Source of the DNA: UBA3263 sp964508865
GTDB lineage: Bacteria > Bacteroidota > Bacteroidia > Bacteroidales > Muribaculaceae
Assembly (NCBI GenBank): GCA_964508865.1
Contig: CAZDVP010000042.1
Coordinates: 1 to 14,149, forward strand
DNA length: 14,149 bases
Reading direction: 5' to 3'
The stretch's first letter is position 1. Each line of letters begins with the position of its first letter. Below are positions 1 to 6,519 of this stretch, in pieces. Position numbers and translations under genes: made by a program. The notes under the pieces were generated by a model that made no database searches, was not told the origin of the DNA, and saw only the letters and a program-made list of their open reading frames with translations.

Positions 1-790
1 AGGTGAAGTAAACGCAGCCGTAGCCGTTTTCGGCCGAAACGCCGGTTTTGCGGCCGGAGTGTTCGCTCAGGGTGAAATCGCCGATGCGCGCGTCGGTAAT
101 GCCGGCAAGCTCGCCGTAGCGGTCGGCGGGCACTTCGGCGTGTAGGGTCAGGCGGGTGTCGGAACTGACAGTGGCAACCGGCTGACCGGGCTGCACATAG
201 GCTCCGTCGGCAACAAGCAGGTCAGTAATCACCCCGGCTATCGGGGAGCTGACGGTGGCCGACGAGGCGGCCGGCGAATAGGCGGCCTCGGCCTGCGCGA
301 GCTCGGCTTTTGCGGCGTTATAGGCCGCGGCGGTGACGAGACGGTCGCGATAGAGCGGCTCCAGGCGCTCAACTTCGCGCCGGGCGGCATCGACCGCCGC
401 CTTGGCCGCGCGGTTGGCATCGCCGCCGCTAACGGCCACAGTGTTGACCACCGCCAACGTTGCTCCGCGGCCAACCGTTGAACCCCGGTTCACACCGCGG
501 TAGCTTATGGTGCCCGCAACCGGAGCCACGGCGTCGGCCGTGTTGGCCGCCGAGCGCTCAATAACGCCGCCGGCACGGATAACCGTTGCAAACGGGGCCG
601 GATAAACCGTGTCGACCACAACGCCGAAATGCTCGGCCTGCTCGTCGGGGAGCTCAATCAAGTCGGAATGCTCATCATGGCCGGAGTGTTCGGCATGCTC
701 TTCGTGCTCGGCATGTTCGTCATGTTCCGAGTGTTCATGGCCGCAGGCACATAGCGCCAGCGCGGCCAGCGAAAGCAGGAATTTATTCAT
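1..790 (-). CDS. RND efflux membrane-fusion (periplasmic adaptor) lipoprotein, His-rich N-terminus, 3' end off window
   Basis: This is the first 263 residues of a periplasmic adaptor of the HlyD/CzcB/CusB type, which links an inner-membrane RND pump to an outer-membrane channel. The reading frame is open to the window edge, so the C-terminus is missing. It begins with a short lipoprotein signal (MNKFLLSLAALALCAC, lipidated Cys16). Residues 17-43 are a His/Glu-rich tail with His18 and then a His at every third residue from 20 to 41. Two half-lipoyl segments follow, at about 87-116 and 180-208 (motif SPIAGVITDLLVADG), and flank a short alpha-helical hairpin at 124-171. A beta-barrel starts near 212. 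The start codon lies inside the end of the upstream lipoprotein gene (8-bp overlap, ATGAATAA), which implies translational coupling. The His-rich tail suggests a heavy-metal (Zn/Co/Cu/Ni) pump, but the substrate is inferred. The pump and channel genes should lie beyond the left edge. Confidence 0.88.
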   Translation of the reverse strand, partial: MNKFLLSLAALALCACGHEHSEHDEHAEHEEHAEHSGHDEHSDLIELPDEQAEHFGVVVDTVYPAPFATVIRAGGVIERSAANTADAVAPVAGTISYRGVNRGSTVGRGATLAVVNTVAVSGGDANRAAKAAVDAARREVERLEPLYRDRLVTAAAYNAAKAELAQAEAAYSPAASSATVSSPIAGVITDLLVADGAYVQPGQPVATVSSDTRLTLHAEVPADRYGELAGITDARIGDFTLSEHSGRKTGVSAENGYGCVYFT

Positions 791-1604
791 TGGTTCGGGC
801 GGCTTGATCGCGTGCTAACTGGAGTTTTGCCTTGAGCTGCTCGAGGCGGCGGTTGCCGTAGGAGATAACGCTCATGGCCTGGCTCAGGCGATAGGTGTCG
901 GCAATGGCGTGGACCTCCTTGGCCGATAGGTTGGCCGACGCTGTTTTTTTGCCACCTTCGAATTTAAGAGTGGCCGCATTGCCGTCGATAGCAACGGCAT
1001 AGGCGCCCAAAGTGTCGGCCTTGGCGGCCGGGAAGCGAAGGCTCTCGCGGCTGAGGCGATCTTCGGAGTCATTGCTCACCTGGCCGGAACGGGCCGAAGT
1101 GCCGCGTGCAGAAAGGCTGATGGCGGTATGGCGCGTGGAGTTGCCGGCAAGCGAGCTGATCATGTAGAATTCGCCCGAGGGGGTCAGGCGAGCAACCGCA
1201 GTGTTGCGCTCGCGCCAGTTGGCGGGAACATCTTTATGAATCATGTAGGGCTCGAAAACGTCGTCGCTCGCAGGTACGCTGGTGAACATCCGCGCCACGG
1301 AATCGACATAGGCCGACGCGGCGAGCATTTCAACTTGCAGGTCGGCGATTTCCTGCTCGGTTTTGCGCTCCATAACCCTCGGGCGCAGCCCCAGGGCGGC
1401 GCGGCCGGCTTCAATCTGTTTCGGATAGGTTGCGCTGAGCGAGTCGAGCAGCGCTTCGGCGCGCGCATAGTCGCCGCGGTCGAGCGCCGTTGATGCTTCG
1501 GCCACCAAAGCTCCGGCGGCTTCCTTGTCGGGGTCGCTGCCCGAACATGCGCCTAAGGCCAGGGCAGCGCAGAAAATCAGCGTTTTACTTGCTTCTTTCA
1601 ACAT
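783..1604 (-). CDS. lipoprotein of unknown function between relA and the efflux adaptor
   Basis: A 273-residue predicted lipoprotein whose family I do not recognise. The signal peptide ends in a lipobox (LGAC, Cys20). Residues about 28-75 look like a helical TPR-type hairpin (ALDRGDYARAEALLDSLSA), followed by a charged, probably coiled-coil helix at about 76-105. The middle (about 110-230) looks beta-rich, and the C-terminal 40 residues are again helical and basic or amphipathic. The start was chosen because ATG at 1604 is preceded by AAAGGAGTG six bases upstream, an unusually good Shine-Dalgarno for this phylum, lying inside the 3' end of relA. The gene overlaps relA by 20 bp and the adaptor gene by 8 bp, so it is probably co-translated with both. 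A role at the outer membrane beside the efflux adaptor is only an inference from context. Confidence 0.8.
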   Translation of the reverse strand: MLKEASKTLIFCAALALGACSGSDPDKEAAGALVAEASTALDRGDYARAEALLDSLSATYPKQIEAGRAALGLRPRVMERKTEQEIADLQVEMLAASAYVDSVARMFTSVPASDDVFEPYMIHKDVPANWRERNTAVARLTPSGEFYMISSLAGNSTRHTAISLSARGTSARSGQVSNDSEDRLSRESLRFPAAKADTLGAYAVAIDGNAATLKFEGGKKTASANLSAKEVHAIADTYRLSQAMSVISYGNRRLEQLKAKLQLARDQAARTNE

Positions 1605-3816
1605 TTTTCACTCCTTTAATGGTTTTAATTTTTCGAATCAGGGCGGTCAGCGCCGACGTTGAGTTCACGCCAACTGTCAGAGTGCCGCGGAAAAGTCCGT
1701 CGTTGGAATCAATGGCAATGTTGCGCAACTGAATGTCGCGCTCCTTGTTGATAATCGACGAAATGTTGGTAACGATGCCGATATCGTCGACCCCCATAAC
1801 CGAAATGGTGGCCGGAAAAGCGGAATCATTCGAGCCCGACCAGCGGGTTTCGATTATGCGATAGGGATAGCGCTCGCGGATGTTGGCGGCGTTGGGGCAG
1901 TCGGTGCGGTGAATCTTAACGACGCCGTCGGAGCTGATAAAGCCGAACACGTCGTCGCCATAAATCGGGTTGCAGCAGCGCGAAAGCTTATAGTTCATGC
2001 CCTTGAGCTGCGAAGAACCGATAATCAGCACGTCCGACGAGCCGCCGCTGTGGCGTCCGCCCTCGGAGTCCGCCTCCTGGGTGAGCACAAAGTTCTCGGC
2101 CGAGCGCGAGGCATCGGCGCCGGCAGGCGCATCGTCGGGCGCGGCAAATTCAACATACTGCTCCAGAACGCGGTTTGCATCGAGCTCGTCAACCCCTATG
2201 GCGGCAAAAAAGTCAGTAACGGTTTTATAGCCCATCTTCTTGATGAAGCGCATCAGCGTGGGCTCGTCGAGGTCGAGCTTGCGGTTCTTGGCGCGGCGGT
2301 CGAGAGTTTCGCGGCCCAGAGCGGCATGGCGGTTCTGCGCCTCGTTGAGCACCTGGCGGATTTTTGTGCGTGCCTTGGAGGTCACAACAAACTGCAGCCA
2401 GTCGCGCGTGGGGGTCTGCTGCGCCGAAGTGTTGATTTCAACAGTGTCGCCGCTCTGCAGCCGGTGGTTGATTTTGCGGTTCTTGCCGTTGATGCGGCCG
2501 CCGGTGCATTGGCAGCCCAACTTGGTGTGGATGCTGAAAGCGAAATCCAGAACCGTGGCCCCCTTGGGCAGGCGGTGGAGGTCGCCGCGCGGAGTGAACA
2601 CGAACACTTCGTCGGAATATATGTCCATGCTCATGTTCTTCATCAGCTCCAGCGGGCCGGAGTCGGCGGTTTCCAAAATGTCGCGCACGTTGTTCATCCA
2701 CTGGTCCAGGCCGTTCTCGCCCTTGATGCCCTTGTAGCGCCAGTGAGCCGCCAGGCCCTTTTCGGCTATCAGGTCCATGCGCCGGGTGCGGATCTGAACC
2801 TCAACCCAGCGCTCCTGCGGGCCCGCAACCGTTATGTGCAGGCTCTCGTAGCCGTTGGTTTTCGGAATGCTGATCCAGTCCTTCATGCGCGCCGGATTCG
2901 GGCGATACATGTCGGTCACAACCGAATAAGCCAGCCAGCAGTCAGCCTTTTCGCGCTCGGGCGGAGTGTCGATGATAACGCGGATGGCAAACAGGTCATA
3001 GATATGATCCAGGTCGTTATGCTGCTTCTGAATCTTGTTCCAGATCGACGAAATCGACTTTGTGCGCCCCTTGATTTCAAACTTCAGCCCGGCAGCCTCC
3101 AGGCGAGCCTTGACCGGCGCGATGAAGTCGGCGATATAGGCATCGCGCGCGGCCTTGCGCTCGTTCAAGTCGTGGGCTATGCGCGTAAAAACCTCGCGGT
3201 TCGAATACTTCAGGCTCAAATCCTCCAGCTCACCCTTGATGGCATAAAGGCCCAGGCGGTGGGCCAGCGGAGCATAGAGATAGCGCGCCTCGGCGGCAAC
3301 GCGGCGAACCCCCTCATCGTCGGGGTGGTGGTTGATTGCGCGCATCAGCTGCAGGCGCTCGACTATAACGGTGATAATCACCCTGATATCCTGCGCAAAA
3401 GTCAGCAGCAGATTGCGGAAATTCTCGTCCTGCACCGACGCGCCGCGGTCATAGAGGCTATTGACCTTGTTGAGGCCGTTGACCAACTTGGCCACATCCG
3501 AGCCCCAGTCGCGCTCAATATCCTCCAGAGTCAAAAACTCCTCGCCGGCCAGCGGCGACAGCAGCAGCGCAACTCCCATCGACCGGTCGGGACTCAGCGC
3601 CGACGCCATCAGCTCAACCGTTTCGAGGTTATGAATCAACCCGTTGAAGCCAAAATGGTTTCGGCCATAATGGCCTCGCTCAATGCCCCGGGCAATCGTT
3701 TGGCGCAGACGCGCCGAATCGGTCGGCTCGAGCACAGGACCATAAGCCCGAAGCACCCGGCCCACCAAAGCAGGGAGCTGTGCGCGCTCCCCGGGCGTCA
3801 GATAGTCATTTTCCAT
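1585..3816 (-). CDS. relA: RelA/SpoT-family (p)ppGpp synthetase, hydrolase domain decayed
   Basis: Long RSH protein of 743 residues that makes (p)ppGpp from ATP and GTP/GDP in the stringent response. Domains in order: N-terminal HD-like region (about 45-165) in which the usual HD signature is replaced by ALLLSPLAGEEF (83-94), so hydrolysis is probably lost; synthetase (about 180-365) with GRTKSISSIWNKIQKQ (250-265), the RxKD motif (310-313), the substrate loop PKTNGYESLH (318-327) and EVQIRT (339-344); TGS (about 402-463); a helical region; a Cys-containing zinc-finger/RIS region (CCNP at 614-617, HRTDCPN at 636-642); and a C-terminal ACT domain (about 668-743). ATG 3816 gives MENDYLTPGE. ATG 3822 (two residues longer) is equally possible. 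A further in-frame ATG at 3870 would put the start upstream of the candidate -7 element and encodes an atypical leader. The 3' end overlaps the following lipoprotein gene by 20 bp. Confidence 0.95.
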   Translation of the reverse strand: MENDYLTPGERAQLPALVGRVLRAYGPVLEPTDSARLRQTIARGIERGHYGRNHFGFNGLIHNLETVELMASALSPDRSMGVALLLSPLAGEEFLTLEDIERDWGSDVAKLVNGLNKVNSLYDRGASVQDENFRNLLLTFAQDIRVIITVIVERLQLMRAINHHPDDEGVRRVAAEARYLYAPLAHRLGLYAIKGELEDLSLKYSNREVFTRIAHDLNERKAARDAYIADFIAPVKARLEAAGLKFEIKGRTKSISSIWNKIQKQHNDLDHIYDLFAIRVIIDTPPEREKADCWLAYSVVTDMYRPNPARMKDWISIPKTNGYESLHITVAGPQERWVEVQIRTRRMDLIAEKGLAAHWRYKGIKGENGLDQWMNNVRDILETADSGPLELMKNMSMDIYSDEVFVFTPRGDLHRLPKGATVLDFAFSIHTKLGCQCTGGRINGKNRKINHRLQSGDTVEINTSAQQTPTRDWLQFVVTSKARTKIRQVLNEAQNRHAALGRETLDRRAKNRKLDLDEPTLMRFIKKMGYKTVTDFFAAIGVDELDANRVLEQYVEFAAPDDAPAGADASRSAENFVLTQEADSEGGRHSGGSSDVLIIGSSQLKGMNYKLSRCCNPIYGDDVFGFISSDGVVKIHRTDCPNAANIRERYPYRIIETRWSGSNDSAFPATISVMGVDDIGIVTNISSIINKERDIQLRNIAIDSNDGLFRGTLTVGVNSTSALTALIRKIKTIKGVKNVERSK

Positions 3817-3825
3817 AATCATCCG

Positions 3826-3833
3826 CAAAGTTA
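3826..3833 (-). promoter_or_regulatory. candidate -7 element (TAACTTTG) of the relA promoter
   Basis: On the minus strand TAACTTTG matches the Bacteroidota -7 consensus TAnnTTTG. It ends 3 or 9 nt before the two candidate relA starts, so the transcript would be leaderless or nearly so. No TTG lies at the usual 19-20 nt upstream (nearest spacings are 14 and 25), so confidence is limited. A second minus-strand match, TATTTTTG at 3939-3932, abuts the plus-strand promoter and would give a leader of more than 100 nt. Confidence 0.4.
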
Positions 3834-3900
3834 AGCATAATTTTCTGCAACCCCATTGCAAATCTCCCAAAATGTCTGCTTGTTAAATTTTGTTAAACAA

Positions 3901-3930
3901 TTGGGGGGGGTAATTTTTTTCCTACATTTG
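3901..3930 (+). promoter_or_regulatory. Bacteroidota-type promoter with G8 and T7 tracts in its spacer
   Basis: TTG (3901-3903), exactly 19 nt, then TACATTTG (3923-3930): a full match to the -33/-7 pattern of the primary sigma factor in Bacteroidota. The spacer is seven of the eight G residues (tract 3903-3910), TAA, seven T (3914-3920) and CC. It should drive the two-gene operon at 3970-5099 with a leader of roughly 30-35 nt. Two homopolymers inside the spacer mean slippage would change the -33/-7 distance. Confidence 0.75.
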
Positions 3931-3969
3931 CCAAAAATATATAATACCAACGTTATAAGCCTGTTTTCT

Positions 3970-4452
3970 ATGAAAAAGTTTATCTTCACCACGTTCATCA
4001 CCTTAAGTTGCGCAGCTTCGGCCAGCGCCGACAAAAACGTTAAATTCGACTTCCAGACTTCTGAAGCCAGAGCAATTGACCTTTATCCCACAACATATAT
4101 CCAGCCCCTCGTGGCCGAAGTACAAGTCGACACCCAGGCCGGTCGATTCATCGACACCTGGCAACTCTCGCAAACAGAGTTCATGGCCCGGCAATATGCC
4201 AACAACGACGAAGCCACTCTTCAGAACCTGAAGGCCTACGGTCTGTTTAAATCATCGGAACGGCATAACTGCGACCTGATAGTAGCAGCCACCTTCGATA
4301 TTAAAATCACCGACGACGGCGCAACCGTTGTTGTCAAGGGCTATCCTGCTAATTTCGCAAACTGGGGAACGGCAAGAACCGCCGACTATGAATGGATTAA
4401 CATTGAACGCGCAAAACAAATCATTCCCGCCCCGAAATCTGACTCAAAATAA
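3970..4452 (+). CDS. small exported protein of unknown function
   Basis: A 160-residue protein with a clear signal peptide (MKKFIFTTFITLSCAASASA, cleavage near 20). I do not recognise the family. The mature part begins KNVKFDFQTSEARAID and continues with alternating beta-like segments (TYIQPLVAEVQVD, IVAATFDIKI, ATVVVKGYPANF), ending in a short acidic/basic tail. It has no lipobox and no membrane span after the signal, so it is probably periplasmic or exported. ATG 3970 was chosen over an upstream in-frame ATG (3856) because the upstream start would include the promoter and would bury the signal peptide 38 residues inside. It is 8 bp from the next gene and shares its promoter. The DNA is AT-richer than the flanking genes. 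Confidence 0.8.
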   Translation: MKKFIFTTFITLSCAASASADKNVKFDFQTSEARAIDLYPTTYIQPLVAEVQVDTQAGRFIDTWQLSQTEFMARQYANNDEATLQNLKAYGLFKSSERHNCDLIVAATFDIKITDDGATVVVKGYPANFANWGTARTADYEWINIERAKQIIPAPKSDSK

Positions 4453-4460
4453 GATTGAAC

Positions 4461-5099
4461 ATGAAAAAGTTATTCATACTGCTCGTTGTTATATGCGCCA
4501 CGGCGGCCACAAGAGCCAACGCACAAATCTATCGCTCCCAATCGCGAAAAATAGAACTCATAAAAACGCCAAAAGAAAAACGCACCTACGATAACGACTG
4601 GGGCCACGACTGGTTCCTCAAAGCCGGCGCCGGCATCCTAATGAGTGGGTATATCAACGATGTATCAGTAAAATACAACTTCAAAGCCGGCTACCGCAAA
4701 CAAATTCATGGAATCGGGCTTTATTACGGCGCCCTGATAGGCCTAACAAATTCATTCGTGGACTATAGAACTTATGTCACCAATTATTATGGAAGTCATT
4801 GGAAATGGAATACCAAATATAGGCCCGCACTACTTTTAGAACCCCTTTTCGGCATAAAATATCGCCTCGGAACAACCAACACTAGCATTGATGCCCATAT
4901 CGCCTGCGGCTACGAACGAGTTCTTGCCACAAACACAGCACTTAACATTTCTAATAGTGGAAACCTTAATAAGTTTTCAGCAGAAGGGGGTATCGGTGTT
5001 TGGTTCAACCGCTTTTTCGTCGGGGCTGAATGCCAAGTCGCCTACAGCTCCTACATATTTGACTCAGGCGTTGCCGCCAACGTAGGCTACCGATTTTAA
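4461..5099 (+). CDS. probable outer-membrane beta-barrel protein
   Basis: A 212-residue protein with a signal peptide (MKKLFILLVVICATAATRANA, then Q) and a mature part of repeated amphipathic, aromatic- and glycine-rich strands (WFLKAGAGILMSGYI, GIGLYYGALIGL, ALLLEPLFGIKYRL, IDAHIACGYERVL, EGGIGVWF, GAECQVAY). It ends in VAANVGYRF, and a C-terminal Phe is typical of outer-membrane barrels. The size fits an 8-stranded barrel like those often annotated as porin-family or outer-membrane beta-barrel proteins. The N-terminal 30 mature residues are basic. A TTG at 4455 is in frame, but ATG 4461 directly begins the signal peptide. It is the second gene of the operon with the exported protein at 3970, suggesting an envelope pair. 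Function is not known. Confidence 0.78.
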   Translation: MKKLFILLVVICATAATRANAQIYRSQSRKIELIKTPKEKRTYDNDWGHDWFLKAGAGILMSGYINDVSVKYNFKAGYRKQIHGIGLYYGALIGLTNSFVDYRTYVTNYYGSHWKWNTKYRPALLLEPLFGIKYRLGTTNTSIDAHIACGYERVLATNTALNISNSGNLNKFSAEGGIGVWFNRFFVGAECQVAYSSYIFDSGVAANVGYRF

Positions 5100-5118
5100 C
5101 CCGCCCCGGTCAATTTAT

Positions 5119-5149
5119 TTGCACCTAAGAGAATAGTTTCTTATCTTTG
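5119..5149 (+). promoter_or_regulatory. promoter upstream of the REP-associated transposase
   Basis: TTG (5119-5121, part of TTTG), a 20-nt spacer and TATCTTTG (5142-5149) match the Bacteroidota promoter pattern. A start near 5155 would give a leader of roughly 85-90 nt that contains the whole inverted REP pair (5170-5225) before the ATG at 5242, so the hairpin could limit translation of the transposase. Confidence 0.6.
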
Positions 5150-5169
5150 CGATTGAAATTGATAACCAT

Positions 5170-5225
5170 TCGCTGAAGCTCGTGGCTTAGACAAAAATTT
5201 TTGTTCGTGGGGCGAGCTTCAGCGA
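5170..5225. repeat. imperfect palindrome: inverted pair of REP-like units (BIME-like)
   Basis: Two 28-nt arms meet with no gap. Each has TCGCTGAAGCTCG (5170-5182) or its complement CGAGCTTCAGCGA (5213-5225) on the outside, then 8 unmatched bases, then a perfect centre ACAAAAATTTTTGT (5191-5204). It lies in the leader of the RAYT gene. The right arm is part of the 32-nt direct repeat that recurs at the gene's 3' end. Confidence 0.85.
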
Positions 5226-5229
5226 GCCT
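5198..5229 (+). repeat. REP-like unit, upstream copy of a 32-nt direct repeat
   Basis: This copy reads TTTTTGTTC, GT, then GGGGCGAGCTTCAGCGAGCC and T. It matches the copy at 6149-6180 at 30 of 32 positions, the only difference being GT versus AG. The core GGCGAGC-TTCA-GCGAGCC is an imperfect palindrome, as expected of a REP hairpin recognised by a RAYT. Confidence 0.85.
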
Positions 5230-5241
5230 GAATCGCAACTT

Positions 5242-6186
5242 ATGGGAAGAATCTGGAGCGGCAACAATCGCGCACCCTGGCATGACTATTCGTCAAGGCA
5301 TATCTATCACATCACCCTGATGAAGCGCCCGGAGGTGATGCCTTTCGGGGCGCTCGCGGGCGATTGGCGCATCAAACCGGGGAATCCCGGATGCTCCTAC
5401 ATCAAAGCGTCACCGTTAGGTTCGATTATCAAATCGTGCTTGCGTGAGTTCTCAACCATCAACCCGAATCTGAAAATCTGCCAGTACGCCCTGATGCCCG
5501 ACCATTTGCATCTGATTATTTTCGCCGAGAACCGGCTTGATGAGATTCTTGGCCGAAAATTGGCCGCATTTAAGGTTATGGTTAACCGGCGAGCTCAAAT
5601 CGATAGCGTATTTGCCAAAGGCTTTAACGACCAGATTCTAACAACAACGCGAAATCTTAATGTTATCTACTCTTATCTTCGCGAAAATCCCCGGAGGCTC
5701 GCAATCCGGCGGGCGCAACCCGATTTCTTCTCTAAAGTCAATAGCCTGCTCATCGGCAACCTCCAATGTCAGGCTTATGGCAATATGCACCTTCTCGCTA
5801 ATCCATTCAAAGAACAGGTAGTCATTCATCGGGCGGATTCCGGCGAAAAGCGCAAATCACTCCGCGACACCTGGCTCCATTGCGGAGGCAATGGCGGAGT
5901 GCTTGTTTCGCCATTTATATCACCGGCCGAAAAGGCAATCCGATCTGAAGCCGAAGAACTCGGCGCTAAAGTAATTTTGATTACTCACGAAGCCTTTGGA
6001 GAGCGCTTCAAGCCGGCAGCCCACGATTTTGATTTATGCAGCGACGGACGCTTGCTTATCCTATCGCTCGGTCTTCCGCAAGGAACACTGCTGACCAGGA
6101 ACCTCTGCCTCCGCATGAATGCTCTGGCACAAACCGTCTGCACCCAGATTTTTGTTCAGGGGGCGAGCTTCAGCGAGCCTTCATAG
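5242..6186 (+). CDS. REP-associated tyrosine transposase (RAYT, Y1/HUH) with an extra C-terminal domain
   Basis: A 314-residue IS200/IS605-related Y1 transposase. The N-terminal domain (about 15-160) starts with YHITLMKRPEVMPFG, has the metal-binding HUH motif in QYALMPDHLHLII (His88, His90) and the catalytic-tyrosine helix in YSYLRENPRR, with Tyr145 the likely nucleophile. Such enzymes nick and join single-stranded REP DNA. Residues about 185-300 form a second domain that is not part of the minimal transposase. It alternates short hydrophobic strands with helices (GGVLVSPFISPAEKAI, GAKVILITHEAFGERF, GRLLILSLGLPQG), which suggests a Rossmann-like fold, possibly SLOG/DprA-like (inference). The last 11 codons are read from a REP copy (6149-6180), and the stop overlaps the end of convergent folB by 6 bp. 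Single copy, flanked by REP units and apparently intact. Confidence 0.88.
   Translation: MGRIWSGNNRAPWHDYSSRHIYHITLMKRPEVMPFGALAGDWRIKPGNPGCSYIKASPLGSIIKSCLREFSTINPNLKICQYALMPDHLHLIIFAENRLDEILGRKLAAFKVMVNRRAQIDSVFAKGFNDQILTTTRNLNVIYSYLRENPRRLAIRRAQPDFFSKVNSLLIGNLQCQAYGNMHLLANPFKEQVVIHRADSGEKRKSLRDTWLHCGGNGGVLVSPFISPAEKAIRSEAEELGAKVILITHEAFGERFKPAAHDFDLCSDGRLLILSLGLPQGTLLTRNLCLRMNALAQTVCTQIFVQGASFSEPS
6149..6180 (+). repeat. REP-like unit, downstream copy of the 32-nt direct repeat
   Basis: Same orientation as the copy at 5198-5229, with 2 mismatches. It forms the final codons of the RAYT gene and ends exactly one base before the folB stop codon (6181-6183, minus strand). It therefore sits between two convergent genes, a position where REP hairpins often lie and may stabilise mRNA ends. 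Confidence 0.85.
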
Positions 6187-6519
6187 GCTGAGGCGGACGC
6201 CGGCGGAGGCGAGGGGGTGGCTGATGGGGGGCGCGAGTTTGAGCAGGGTCAGTTCGCCGCCTTTAATAGCGGGGAAGGCGCACCGCAGCGCTCGGCAAAG
6301 GCGCAGGGCGGCGTGTTCGAGCAGGTCGGAGGGTTGCTGCATTTCGGCAACCAGAAGGTCGCACACCTCGGCGTAGTTCACCGTTGCGGCCAGCTCGTCG
6401 CTGCCGTCATAGTCAACCTCGAGAACGGCCGATATTTCAAACTCCTGGCCAACGGTTCGCTCCTGGGCCAGTACGCCATGGCGGGCACGAACCCGCAGCG
6501 AGTTAATGAGGATTTTCAT
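6181..6519 (-). CDS. folB: dihydroneopterin aldolase
   Basis: A 112-residue FolB, close to the family's usual 115-125. It splits 7,8-dihydroneopterin into 6-hydroxymethyl-7,8-dihydropterin and glycolaldehyde in cytoplasmic folate synthesis, as a homo-octamer. Recognisable positions: RARHGVLAQERTVGQEFEI (10-29) with Glu20, VNYAEVCDLL (47-56) with Tyr49 in the pterin pocket, Glu68 in LLEHAAL, and the catalytic Lys94 in LLKLAPPI. ATG 6519 follows the stop codon of the upstream small gene with no spacing (TGAATG), so folB is the last gene of a three-gene operon behind the NSS transporter. Its own end overlaps the convergent RAYT gene by 6 bp. Confidence 0.93.
   Translation of the reverse strand: MKILINSLRVRARHGVLAQERTVGQEFEISAVLEVDYDGSDELAATVNYAEVCDLLVAEMQQPSDLLEHAALRLCRALRCAFPAIKGGELTLLKLAPPISHPLASAGVRLSL

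Noticed and set aside
609..818. Cys/Ser-rich small open frame resembling a metallothionein-like peptide
   Set aside because: It is the complement of the His/Glu codon repeats in the efflux adaptor's N-terminus. The regular Cys pattern is a by-product of those triplets.
1909..3834. 641-residue open frame on the plus strand
   Set aside because: It lies wholly antisense to the well-supported relA, has no recognisable domains, and arises from GC-rich codon structure on the opposite strand.
5191..5204. ACAAAAATTTTTGT palindrome considered as an operator or a terminator
   Set aside because: It is the centre of the inverted REP pair, which explains it. It has no GC stem adjacent to a T run as a terminator needs.
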